Below, piece after piece: positions 22,207 through 33,101 of a DNA stretch of 64,000 nt. The notes below the pieces were generated by a model. It ran no database searches, had not been told where the DNA came from, and saw only the letters and a list, made by a program, of their open reading frames with translations. The stretch spans positions 74,307,533-74,371,532 of the forward strand of contig NC_089584.1 of assembly GCF_019320115.1 (NCBI RefSeq), given 5' to 3'. The DNA is from Miscanthus floridulus (taxonomy: Eukaryota > Streptophyta > Magnoliopsida > Poales > Poaceae). Position 1 is the first letter of the stretch. Each line of letters opens with the position of its first letter. A program made the position numbers and the translations under genes.

Positions 22207-22573
22207 CACTGCATGGATGCATAGATACAACTCATAAACACATTGCCCGTCAACAACAAATTACCAGAAACAACAGATTCACAAGTGATATCATTCAACT
22301 AGGCAGATAGCATAGATAGCAAGTAGCAGTCAACAATGCATCTTACATCAGCTAAGCATGACAAATGATAAAGCCATATTTAGTTCATCAATGCATAATG
22401 CAGCAACCAATTGTGATAGGTGACTACCCTAGATAGTTCAGTGCTACCATAATCTAGCCTAAACAAGCACATGTAGTTCAAACATTACATCCAATGTTAC
22501 ACCTCCAAAAAAGGGTTAAGTTGCTACATCAGAAGCACATGAAGATGGCTTTTCTACATCTCACATCTCTACT

Positions 22574-23595
22574 TCACTGGAACGCCATCTGGCCTCTGAC
22601 CTTGGCCAGGTGGGTGTTGATCCACAGCTCCTTGTCAGATGACGACATCTCCACGAAGACCATTGCAGGGGCCTTGTGATCCATCAGGTAGTTGAGGCAT
22701 GTCATCAAGTCACTCCTGGAGAAGTTTGGGCACCCGATGACTGCTTCATATATGCCAGGTGCCGCCTCTGAGTGGTTACCTTCACTTAATGCAGCGTTGA
22801 GTCCCCAAATGGCATCAGTGAACCCTGTCATCAGAGCTACATCATCTTGATTCAGCATCCTCTTCCTCTTCTTGTCATCTGACTAGTCCTTATCCTTGAG
22901 AGCAGCAGTATCTTCCTTGGTAGCAGGTGGAGCTTCATTGGAGTCAACATCAATGGTCTCGGGTTCAGCTGCAGGTTGGTCCAGAGCTTCATTGGAGCCC
23001 ATTGCAAACCTCCCAGTAGCCACGCCACAACCAAAAATGGTTTGCATGTACTGGTAGTTCACAATGGGAACATTGAGAAACTCTGCATCCTTCGAGTGAT
23101 CCTGCAAAATGGCACTAATTAGAAGAAAGCTCAGCAGTTCATGTGTAGAGATGCATACAAACTAGCTCTTGAGAATTTCAGGTTCAAGTGTACGGATTAC
23201 CTTCACATGACCATGGTAGTGTTTAGGGTCCAGTGTAATCATGCATAGGTCCTCATCCCAGTTAGCACCGCTGAGGTCCTTAAGCCTGCAGATCTTCACC
23301 CATTTGGTACGCCACTTGCGGAGGTGGTTGTAGACCTGTGTACCTGAAACTTGCTGGCCTATGTAACTCTGTAGTTCCCTAGCCACTGCATTGACATGAC
23401 AGTCCTTGAACCCCTTGTCTGTCCTAACACCTTCAGTAACCAAGTCTGAAAACTTGCTCAGGACATAGGTAGACATCACAGGTGTCCAGTTGAGCCTAGC
23501 TGCAGCACCATTTCCCTGTGGTGCAGGTTGCACCTCACTGACATTGTTATTTTGGACATCCCCCCAAAGATGTCAAACCCATCAAGCCCAGCCAT
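22574..23595 (-). pseudogene. Myb/SANT-like protein of element D (Harbinger ORF1 type)
   Basis: Exon 1 runs 23595-23201 and exon 2 23101-22574, with the intron GTAATCC...TTTTGCAG between them. Exon 1 encodes a Myb/SANT-like DNA-binding domain (Myb_DNA-bind_3 type: NWTPVMSTYVLSKFSDL, then a WRTKW motif). Exon 2 has FLNVPIVNYQYMQTIFG, an acidic linker, a basic KKRKR patch and a C-terminal helical region. In PIF/Harbinger elements this protein helps bring the transposase to the DNA ends and into the nucleus. Two breaks are seen: a one-base frameshift in a G run near 23570, and an in-frame TAG at 22883-22885. It is transcribed in the same direction as the transposase. Confidence 0.75.
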
Positions 23596-23995
23596 AGCTA
23601 CCCAAAATAAAAGTAGTACATGCAGAAGAAAATAAAGCATGGAGTTCACAATATCAGAGGACAACAGAAGAACATGAATAAGTTAACATGGAACATGAGT
23701 AAGTGATCATGGAAAATCAAGACAACAGAACAGTAAACATAGCAATTTCAGTTCAGATTACAAGAAAACAGTAGATAGTAAACTCAGTTCAGATGACAAG
23801 ACAATAGTAGGCTGCAATTTAAGTTCATATTACAAACAACAGTAGCTACCAAATTCAGTTCACACTACAAGACAGAGAATGGCATCATTGCCTTAGGAAT
23901 GGTCTCATAAACATAACACAATTGAAACATCACAGAGTTCATCCATACTGCTGCTGGAACAAGCTTCAATGGACCCCATTCCTAGTTTGCCACAT

Positions 23996-24852
23996 CTAGT
24001 TGGCCCAGGTATCCCTCTTGGATGCCCAAGTATTGTTATCACTAACATTGTCATTTGGGGCTGCCTCATTTGTAGGGTTGTCCTCCCAATCAGACTCTAG
24101 GGGGTTGACTTCATCAACACCATACCTAAGTATCCAGTTGTGCAGGATACAACAAGCTAACACAAGCTTCACTTGGGTGATGTGTGTGCTTCTTGCCCAT
24201 GAAAGCAGCTCTGTGTTTCTCAGTAAGTTGAGCAAGAACATGAGTACCATCAATGGCACCAACACAGTCCTAAACAAAAAAGGTACATCAACATGGAAGT
24301 CCTAAAAGTGAAAATGGAATAGGCGAAATAAGAAACTCCAACCTTGAAGAAAGGATTCCATTTTCTGCTATGCTGAATTTTGGGATGGACTGAAGTAGAA
24401 GGAGCCACTATCATTTCATTTCTGAGTTCACCCACTGCATAAAGCACTTCCGGGAAATACCTACTGATAGTTTCAGTAGACCTCTTGAAAGTGTGTTTGA
24501 TGACCCTAAATCTTGTGTTATGCTCAACCACTAGAAGGAACATGGCAAGCTGTTCTTCAATCTGACAGTTGATGCTATCCCTGAGCAGGCCCCTATTGCG
24601 AAACAAGTCGCAGAGCTAGAAGAAAGGAGCTCTCTTCATCCTAAGAAGCTCCACACAGCTGCTGTCATCGCTATGGTGGATGAACCTAAGGTTTGTTGCC
24701 CTTTCTTGATCTCTGACAGACATTGGGCCATACCTAATCCCTCTCCTACTGGATGACATCCGTCTGAATCTAAGAAACACCCAAGCAGTCATGACGACAA
24801 CCATTGCTGCACCCCTAACGATGAGCCAGTGATGCCTAATTGAGGGATCCAT
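23996..24852 (-). pseudogene. PIF/Harbinger DDE transposase of element D, catalytic core deleted
   Basis: Exon 1 (24852-24343) starts MDPSIRHHWLIV and contains the N-terminal helical domain (NTRFRVIKHTFKRSTETISR). It is interrupted by a TAG at 24616-24618. An intron (24342-24270) follows. Exon 2 (24269-23996) opens with DCVGAIDGTH, which has the first catalytic aspartate. It then jumps at about 24190-24200 to the C-terminal VLACCILHNWILRYG region in another frame. The middle of the DDE_Tnp_4 domain, with the second aspartate and the glutamate, is missing, so it cannot catalyse transposition. The junction lies in a CACACATCACCCAAGT stretch, which suggests a short-homology deletion. Confidence 0.82.
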
Positions 24853-25274
24853 GATGCTAAACAAGAAATTGGGGCTAAATATTAGTACAACCTCAACCTT
24901 AACCAAATCAAACGATCGGCTGCGACACCAAAGGGTGCGCCACCCAGATATAGTCAAACATGGACGAAACCCTAAAGGTCAATGCAAAGAAAGATGGATC
25001 CGAACCAGAACATTACGCCAAACAAGAAATGCAGCTACCAATTACTCGGACCAAAGCAGTAGTATGAACGAAACCCTAATCAGTTCTAAGGACCGGCTGT
25101 GACAGGACATGCTGTGCCACCTAGGTCCACAGCAATCATCGATCAAATTCCTAAAGCTCAGCATAAAATCGAACCACCCATAACAGATCTAGAACAAATC
25201 CGTAGCAGAACAAAGAACAAAACAAGAAAACACGAAGTAGATGGGGATCAGACCGCGTACTAGTGGCCCAACTC

Positions 25275-25440
25275 GCTTACCAGATGCATCGATGAGGTTC
25301 ACTGCCACCGGCGGCACCCTGAGGATGACAAAGACGGAAGGGGGTGAGAGGGAGAGCGAGAGCGAGACCGAGAGTGGCGTCGCAGAGAGCGAATGAACCC
25401 AGGAAACCCTAGAAGGGTGGTGAGGCACAGCTTATATTCG
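25275..25440 (-). promoter_or_regulatory. Promoter and leader exon of the D transposase gene
   Basis: The minus strand shows a TATA-like AATATAAGC near 25430. Next is a leader with CTCTCGCTCTCGCTCTC repeats. A splice donor (CATCTG then GTAAGCG, near 25281) could join to the acceptor TTGTTTAG just upstream of the transposase ATG at 24852. Between 24857 and 25275 nothing else is seen. Confidence 0.45.
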
Positions 25441-25627
25441 GTGGCTACCGAGAGCCACCCGGGCCCACGGGATGGCGTGGCCACGCGGCTTGGCCAAGCC
25501 AGGCCCTAGAAAAACAGATCTCGAATCCGTTCTTTGGGAGCCAGGCCTAGGTATGTACGGCGGCCGGCTGAAGCCTGGCTAAGGCCCAAGAATAGGCAAC
25601 CAAACATCCACATCTGAGCTCCAGCAG

Positions 25628-25664
25628 GCCTGGTAAAGGGTTGGACACCCAACCAAACAGGCCC
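25628..25664 (-). repeat. Element D right terminal inverted repeat
   Basis: The reverse complement begins GGGCCTGTTTGGTTGGG and is followed outside by TTT. It pairs with 19274-19310. Confidence 0.75.
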
Positions 25665-25779
25665 TTTGTGGCTATTGGTTCTAGGCTTTTGGCGAAGGTA
25701 GAGCTTGCTTGGTTTCAACGCTAGCCCCGTGTTGTCATCATTGGTCACAAGCGTCTAAAATCAGATGTTTAGACCATGT

Positions 25780-25940
25780 CAATGATTTGGCGAGCCATGA
25801 TTTTGGCTAGTATTTGGCTTGCTACCAAAACTTGTGAAAATCTCATATTTGGCTTGCCAAATCTATGGCAATGCTTTTGCCCAACTTTTGGCTTACCAAA
25901 CTTTGGCATGGCAAATTTTGGATGTCAACCAAACATGCCC
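25780..25940. mobile_element. Tourist-like MITE fragment
   Basis: Ends with CCAAACATGCCC followed by TAA; reverse complemented this is GGGCATGTTTGGTTGAC, a common grass Tourist terminus. The interior has repeated TTTGGCTTGCYA and TTTGGCATGGCAAA motifs. I could not find the opposite terminus, so it is a fragment or a highly diverged copy. Confidence 0.45.
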
Positions 25941-26099
25941 TAAATGTTTAGATTAGGCAACTTCAGCGATCTTTGAAAGGTAGTGTAGATCTTTTCCAAT
26001 CCTAAAAAAGAAAGGTAGTGTAGATCACAATGCTTTTTATTCTTCACATTTATCTATGTAATAGGTAAGGGATCACAAACAAGTTGTCTAGTTCAAATT

Positions 26100-26588
26100 C
26101 TGACTTGACATACGAAGGGTTTAGGGTTTAGGGAGACTAATGAGAAGAGTAGATGTACACTCTCTACTTTCTAAATACTAATGGATTCTTTAATCTTCAA
26201 TTAAAACTTCCTAATCACTCCAATAGACCAAAGCATTCTCTTGGACCCAATAGTGCTCAAATGCATGAGATGATAGACTATACATAGGCCAAGCAAAAAA
26301 AAACTAGCTGTTGGAACTTTAGTCAGCCGAAAACAATGCACCAGATTTATCCTATCCTACATCGGAGAATTATGGTAGCTTCCACTAGACACAACTCCAA
26401 ACTAGCCATTGTTGTATGGACAAACTTTGTGCTGCAGCAAAGAGTTACGATGACACTATTTCTGCTCTGTAAACTACACCCTCTCCATGACTAACCTTTG
26501 GTGTAATCTCCAGTGCCTTTACACATCTCAGTGAACTGCATGTCCTCTCTGTGGTGTCACTCCGATGACCACACCAGAACTATGCCAT
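26100..26588 (-). repeat. Old Sirevirus LTR remnant, left piece
   Basis: Degraded sequence with typical Sirevirus LTR content: a minus-strand TATA-like GCCTATGTATAG near 26281, and weak CCGGA-type sites near 26565. It continues after element E at 51963. The GCCAT at 26584-26588 is the left copy of the E target duplication. The left boundary is uncertain; TGAAAGG at 25974 is one candidate. From 25944 to 26100 I see nothing else. Confidence 0.45.
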
Positions 26589-28466
26589 TGAAAGGTCCTA
26601 ATGGCTAGAGGGGGGTGAATAGCCTAATAAAAAATTCTACAACAACACTTAACAAACCGATTAGACAATTATGAGGCGAAGCAAGTGTTGCACTAGCCTA
26701 CTAAAAAGCAAGCCACCTGCCACAATTTTAGTTTCTATTTTCTCTAACCACACAATAGCTATGACACTACACTAAGTTAGTGCACTCTCAAATACTAACT
26801 AAAGAGCCACACTAACCAAACTAACAAGCTCTCACAACTAGGTACACTTAAGAGCTTGATAACTAGTTTACGGTAATGTAAAGAGAGAGAGCAAGATAAT
26901 TATACCGCCGTGTCGAGGAGTGAACCAATCAATCACAAGAATCAATATAAATGAAGACCAATCACCTCGGAATCAAATGATGAACATAATGATTTTTTAT
27001 CGAGATTCACTTGCTTGCCGGCAAGCTACTCCTCGTTGTGGTGATTCACTCACTTGGAGGTTCACACACTAATTGGCATCACACGACAAACCCTCAATAG
27101 GGTGCCGCACAACCAACACAAAACGAGGATCACACAAGCCACGAGCAATCCACTAGAGTACCTTTTGGCTCTACACCGGGGAAAGGTCAAGAACCCCTCA
27201 CAATCACCACGATCGGAGCCGGAGCAATCACCAACCTCTGCTCGACGATCCTTGCTACTCCATGTCGTCTTGGTGGCGGCAACCACCAAGAATAACAAGC
27301 GAAACACGAACACCAAGTGCCTCTAGATGCAATCACTCAAGCAATGCACTTGGATTCTCTCTCTATCTCACAAAGATGATGAATCAATGATGGAGATGAA
27401 TGGGAGGGCTTTGGTTAAGCTCACAAGGCTACTATGTCAATCCAAATGACTAAGAGAGTGAGCTTGAGCTGGCCATGGGGCTTAAATAGAAGCCCCCATG
27501 AAATAGAGCCGTTGTACCCCTTCACTGGGCACAACACGGGGTTACCGGACGCTCTGATCATATTGACCAGATGCTGGACCTCAGCGTCCGATCATGCGAT
27601 GCGTGCCACGTGTCCCCTCTCTTCAAATACTGAGCGCCCGATTCCAATGGTCAAGTGATGACCGGATGCAGCAGCTCAAAGTGACCGGACGCTGGACCTC
27701 AGCGTCCGGTCGTTTCCAGTACGCATCCAGAAACGATTTTTCACGATCGGATGCGTCCGGTCATGCTTGACTGGACCCACCCAATGTCCGGTCACTCGGC
27801 GTCTCCTCTGTGCACTGCCACGTCAGCGGGACTGGACACAGCCCTCCAGCGTTCGGTCACTAAGTGACCCAGTGTCCGGTCAGAGACCGATGCCAGCGTC
27901 TTCGCTGCTTCTACTGACCAGACGTGCCAGTCCTTCCGAGACCAGCGTTCGATCACTTACAGTTACCTCCGTCTTTTCTGTATAGGGCGCCGGTGAAGTT
28001 CCTAACCCTTGCTCAAATGTGCCAACCACCAAGTGTATCACCTTGTGCACATGTGTTAGCATATTTTCGTAAATATTTTCAAGGGTGTTAGCACTCCACT
28101 AGATCCTAAATGCATATGCAATGAGCTAGAGCATCTAGTGGCACTTTGATAACCGTATTTCGATATGAGTTTCACCCCTCTTAATAGTACGGCTATCGAT
28201 CCTAAATGTAATCACACTCATTAAGTGTCTCAATCATCAAAACAAAATGGCTCCTACAATTTATACCTTTGCCTTGAGCCTTTTGTTTTTCTCTTTCTTC
28301 TTTTCAAGCCCAAGCGCTTGATCATCACCATGGCATCACCATCATCATGTTATGATCTTCATTTGCTTCACCACTAGGAAATGTGCTACCTATTTCATAA
28401 TCACTTCGATAAACTAGGTTAGCACTTAGGGTTTCATCAATTCACCAAAACCAAACTAGAGCTTTA
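26589..28466 (-). repeat. Element E 3' LTR (1878 bp)
   Basis: Begins TGAAAGGTCCTAATGG at 26589. Its end GAGCTTTA at 28466 has lost one base relative to GAGCTTTCA. A minus-strand TATTTAAGCCCC lies near 27480-27491. CCGGACGC/GCGTCCGG repeats are at 27545-27960. The 5' LTR copy lacks a 23-bp piece present here at about 27570-27592, consistent with loss between short GATGC repeats. Confidence 0.88.
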
Positions 28467-29560
28467 ATCTCCCCCTTTTTGGTAATTGATGACAACCCTT
28501 TCACAAAGATATGAATTAAAATTCAATTGAATCAATGTTGCTTGTCCAAGCATATTTACTATGTGTAAAAGGATATGGACAAGTTTCATTAACCCCAAAT
28601 GGTAGCAATTGCTCCCACTACATATATGCTAAGAGTTTAGATTGTAGCTTGCACATATGCTTAGATAGAAAATACAGGAGACAATGTCTACCAAATGATG
28701 CTAAGGTATAAAAGATGGACCTTTGAAGCATGGTACCAATTGGAGTGCACCAATATACCATCCTTAGCACCATGGTTAGCTTGATACCATTTGGAAACAC
28801 TTGGAAATGACATCACTAGATAAACCTATGCATGCTAGATTTTCATTTCATCATTCAAACCTAAAACTAGCATACACCACACAAGCATGGATATTGAAAT
28901 TTAAAACTTGTGTCATGCAAGCAAACATATGAAATGCACATTCAAATGCACCATACAAGTTCATAAGCTTGCTCCCCCTACTTATGTGCTCAAAATTTTA
29001 ATTATTTTAATTGATCCCTTTCCTTTGTCATATCTCTCCCCTTATGTCAAATTCTCCCCTTTTGTTGTCTTTTCACTATCTTTGTACACTATTTCTCCCC
29101 CTTTGTCATCAATGACCACAAAGGTTCGTAGATAGGTTGATATTATCAATGTCAATTAATGTGGTGAGGATCATTTTCCCAAATTTGGTCTAATCTAAAT
29201 CATTTGCCAAAGATATTTAACTCGGTTTGATCCAAGTACAAGCTTCTCCACACCTCCAAATAAGGGTTATCTTGTACCATGTTGAGTTAAACACTTAGAG
29301 CTCATTTTCTAAATCAAACACTAGGTTTACAAGCCCACAAACATGTCATATGCTACCACTAGATCAAAATAAGCATAGAAGCAATAGTGGTACCATATAA
29401 TCATCAAATTCATTTGATTTTCATGAATGAGCCTATTTAATGTGAGAGATGACTAAATGCACTAAACATGTCCTTAGCAAGGATGTATGCAATGCCAATC
29501 AACTTTTACCTTGGATTGCTTGAAGGAGAGGCATGCCATATAAATGGGGGGGGTGCATCA
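28467..29560 (-). other. Element E 3' non-coding region with repeated polypurine tracts
   Basis: No coding domain is present. CTCCCC-type blocks on the plus strand lie at 28469, 28610, 28972, 29035, 29053 and 29094, matching those of element B in order and spacing. The block at 28467 (ATCTCCCCCTTTTT) is the LTR-proximal tract. Confidence 0.65.
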
Positions 29561-29579
29561 ACACATATTTGAGAAATCC

Positions 29580-30073
29580 AATATATTCAACTCATTCCTT
29601 AGCTTGCAAAATATTTTCTCATCCAATGGCTTGGTGAATATATCGGCAAGTTGATCTTCGGTGCCAACACTCTCAATGCAAATGTCCCCTTTTTGTTGGT
29701 GATCTCATATGAAATGGTGGCGGACATCAATGTGCTTTATTCTTGCATGTTGAACCAGATTGTTGGTCAACTTGATTGCACTCTCATTGTCACATAGCAA
29801 TGGCACTTTCTTGAACTTGATTCCAAAGTCATTCAAAGTAACCTTCATCCAAAGTACTTGTGCACAACAACTACCGATGGATATGTATTTGGCGTCGGTG
29901 GTTGATAATGCAACACTATTTTGCTTCTTTGATAACCATGAAACAAGTGATCTTCCCAACAATTGACATGTGCCCGAGGTGCTCTTTCTTTCAACCTTGC
30001 ATCTCGCATAATCTGAGTCGGAGTAACCAACTAGCTCAAACTTTGCTCCATTGAGATACCACAAACCAACATT
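29580..30073 (-). pseudogene. Element E copia RNase H
   Basis: The minus strand encodes the copia RNase H with SDSDYARCKVERKSTSGT near 30020 (the usual DYAG is DYAR), ALSTTDAKYISIG near 29900, DNESAIKLTNN near 29780 and ADIFTKPLDE near 29630. A stop at 29705 and a frame break near 30065 interrupt it. It would remove RNA from the cDNA hybrid. Confidence 0.82.
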
Positions 30074-31540
30074 TTATGTATGCTTCGAGTACCTCAATAT
30101 TCTCTTTGTAGCCTTCAAATGACTTTCTCTTGGTGAGGCTTGAAATCTTGCACACATGAATACACTAAATATGACATCCGGCCTTGATGTGGTCACATAG
30201 AGTAGGCTTCCAATTATAGACCGATACAACTTTTGATCCACCATGTTTCCACTTGCATCACTATCCAAGTTGTCATTTGTTCCCATTGATTTACTAATGA
30301 CTTTACTATCACTCATGCCAAACTTCTTGATCATGTCCTTGATATACTTTACTTGACTCACAAAAGTATCATTCTTCAATTGCTTGATTTGAAGACCAAG
30401 AAAGTAACTTAACTCTCCAATCATGGACATCTCAAACTCATTAGCCATCATCTTTCCAAACTCATCACAAAAGTCTTAATTGGTTGATCCAAATATGATG
30501 TCATCAACATAGATTTGCAACACAAATAAATCTTTTCCAATCTTCTTGATGAAAAGAGTGGTGTCAACCTTGCCCATCATGAACCCTTTAGAGAGTAGAA
30601 AGTCCATCAATCTCTCATACCATGCTCTAGGTGCTTGCTTCAAGCCATGCAATGCCTTCTTCAACTTGTACACATGGTTAGGCTTCTTGTCATCTTCAAA
30701 ACTGGGAGGTTGCTCAATATATACTTCTTCATTTATGTAACCATTGAGAAATGCACTCTTAACATCCATTTGATAGAGCTTGATGTTGTGGGCACAAGCA
30801 TAGGCTAGCAAGATCCTAATTGCTTCTAATCTAGCAACCGGGGCATATGTTTCTCCAAAGTCAAGACCTTCAACTTATGTATAGCCTTGAGCTACCAATC
30901 TTGCTTTGTTCCTTACTACTATCCCATCTTGATCTTGTTTGTTTCTAAAGATCCATTTGGTTCCAATCACAATGTCTCTCTTTGGTGTCTCTACTAATTT
31001 CCACACTTGATTTCTTGTGAAGTTATTCAATTCTTCATGCATAGCATTCACCCAATCAATATCCTTCAATGCTTCATCTATCTTCTTTGGTTCAATGGAT
31101 GACACAAATGAGAAGTGCTCATAAAATGAAGTCAATCTTGATCTTATTTGTACACCTCTAGAAATATCACCAATTATAGTGTCCAATGGATGATCCCTTG
31201 CAATATTGGTTGGTTGGAGGATTGGAACTTGATTGCTTGCACTTGCTTGATCATTTGGTTGAGATGATGTACTAGCTACTTGATCTTGTTCATTATCATG
31301 AGAGCCACTTGTACTAGCTTGATTTGTATCATCGTGCAGATTTGAGTTAGAGAGCACTTGCACTTGATCATCTTCATCATCATTCACTTGCCTAGGCCTC
31401 AATTCACCAACATCCATGTTCTTCGTGGCATTTGAAAGTTGAATGCCTCTAACATCTTCTAGGTTCTCATTCTCTTCTTGTGAACCCTTGGTTTCATCAA
31501 ATTCAACATCATGAACTTCCTCAAGAGTACCACTATCCAA
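30074..31540 (-). pseudogene. Element E copia reverse transcriptase and upstream linker
   Basis: From 31540 the minus strand reads through the acidic linker and the start of RVT_2 (WVNAMHEELNNF, then TKWIFRNKQDQDG) to a TAA at 30875-30877. It resumes at 30811 with QMDVKSAFLNGYI and the catalytic YVDDIIFGS near 30490. A second TAA is at about 30474, and the palm/thumb region follows to 30074. The first TAA is at the same codon as in element B (7579), between GYT and VEG. Confidence 0.85.
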
Positions 31541-32770
31541 ATTCTAAACTCTATATGCTTTGCTTGTAGTGGAGTAACCAAGTAGGAATCCTTCATCACA
31601 TTTCTTATCAAACTTGCCCAATCTAGTGCCTTTCTTCAAGATATAGCATTTGCAACCAAAGACCCAAAAATATGCAATGTTGGGCTTTCTACCATTCAAG
31701 AGCTTATATGGCGTCTTCTCTTTCAATGGGTGACAATAGAGGTGGTTGCTACAGTAGCAAGCTGTGTTGATAGCTTCGGCCCAAAAAGATGGACTCACAT
31801 TGTACTCGCTAAGCATAGACCTTGCCATATCAATGAGTGTTCTATTCTTTCTCTCAACAAGGCCATTTGATTGTGGAGTGTACTTGGCCGAGAATTGATG
31901 TCTAATTCCAAATTCATCACACAACTCATCAATTCTAGTGTTCTTGAACTCACTACCATTGTCACTTCTAACTCTCTTGATGTTTGTTTTAAACTCATTG
32001 TGAATGCCCATGACAAATGATTTGAATGTTGCAAACACATCACTTTTATCCACTAGAAAGAATGCCCAAGTGTATCTAGTGTAATCATCCACTATCCCAA
32101 AGCAATATTTGTTACCACCAATGCTAGTGTATTATGTTGGCCCAAACAAGTCTATATGCAATAACTCAAATGCTTTACTAGTGCTCATCATGCTTTTCTT
32201 AGGATGGGTGTTTCCAACTTGTTTTCTGGCTTGACAAGAGCTACAAAGCTTATCCTTTTGAAACACAACATGTTTCAAGCCTCTAACCAAGTCATGCTTA
32301 ACCAATCTATTTAATTATTTCATTCCAACATGACCAAGCCTTCTATGCCATAACCAACCCATGCTAGACTTAGAGAATAAGCATGTAGATAATCTAGCTT
32401 CACTAGCATTGAAATCAACCAAGTATAGATTCTCATATCTAAAGCCTTTGAAGATCAAGTTAGAGCCATTTACACTTATGATCTCTACATCATCTACCCT
32501 AAATATGCATTTGAATCCAAGATCACACAATTGAGCCATGGATAGCAAATTGAAGTTCAAGCTCTCTACTAGCAATACATTAGATACGCTCATGTCATTG
32601 GATATTGCAATCTTACCAAGCCCTTTGACCTTTCCTTTGCCATTGTCACCAAATGTGATACTATCATAACCATTATTGTCATTGGTGTTGATTGAGTTGA
32701 ACATTCTTGCATCACCGGTCATGTGTTGAGTGCACCCATTATCAAGAACCCAATGCCTTTCCCCAGCTTT
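31541..32770 (-). pseudogene. Element E protease, GAG-pre-integrase and integrase
   Basis: The protease motif near 32735-32705 reads DNGCTQHMTGD; the catalytic DSG is changed to DNG. GAG-pre-integrase (HRRLGHVG, CSSC) is broken by a stop at 32315. The integrase core still has SDNGSEF (about 31950-31970) and VERKNRTL (about 31830-31855), so two catalytic acidic residues remain, unlike element B. Further stops lie near 32135 and 31541. Confidence 0.83.
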
Positions 32771-32799
32771 GTAATTGACCTACAAAAGAAGATTAATTC

Positions 32800-33101
32800 T
32801 TTTTAGGTATCCAAACTTGCTTGGGTCCTTGAAGGTTAGTGACCAAGCTCTTTGGCACCTAAATAGCTTTCTTCTTTGAGCCCATCCATGGTTTACCAAT
32901 GAACTTAGCCTTTATACCATTTGCACTCTTGGTAAGCATATAGAAAGAATCAAGCTTAATTGAGGATACATTAGCATTTTTGCTCTTATTCTTGCATTCA
33001 TGCTCTTTATGACCAACTTGCTTGCAACTAGTGCAAAACCGATCATTGTTCTTCACAAAACTAGTCTTGTGAGGAGCAAAGGCCGCCTTGCCTTTCTTGG
33101 G
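32800..33101 (-). pseudogene. Element E gag C-terminal part, left of F
   Basis: Encodes the second CCHC knuckle (CTSCKQVGHKEHEC near 33040-33000) and the basic gag tail (PWMGSKKKAI). It joins, across element F, to the gag portion at 43341-45115; the flanking bases TTCTTGGG / AGGGGTATAG match the uninterrupted B sequence at 9795-9810. Confidence 0.82.

Larger units (their letters stand above)
19274..25664 (-). mobile_element. Element D: PIF/Harbinger-like DNA transposon with cargo genes
   Basis: The ends are GGGCTTGTTTGGTT at 19274 and, reverse complemented, GGGCCTGTTTGGTT ending at 25664, with one mismatch in 14. They are flanked by TTT at 19271-19273 and 25665-25667. Inside, on the minus strand, are a Harbinger-type DDE transposase (24852-23996) with its core deleted and a Myb/SANT protein (23595-22574), the two standard proteins of this superfamily. 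Also inside are a minus-strand RNase H1-N-like ORF (22206-21895) and a plus-strand GRF zinc-finger gene (19780-20983). Usual target duplications are TTA/TAA; TTT is a near-match. Both standard genes are broken, so D is probably immobile on its own. Confidence 0.82.

Noticed and set aside
19271..25667. TTA/TAA target duplication for element D
   Set aside because: Bases at both ends read TTT, so I report the TTT actually seen rather than the family norm.
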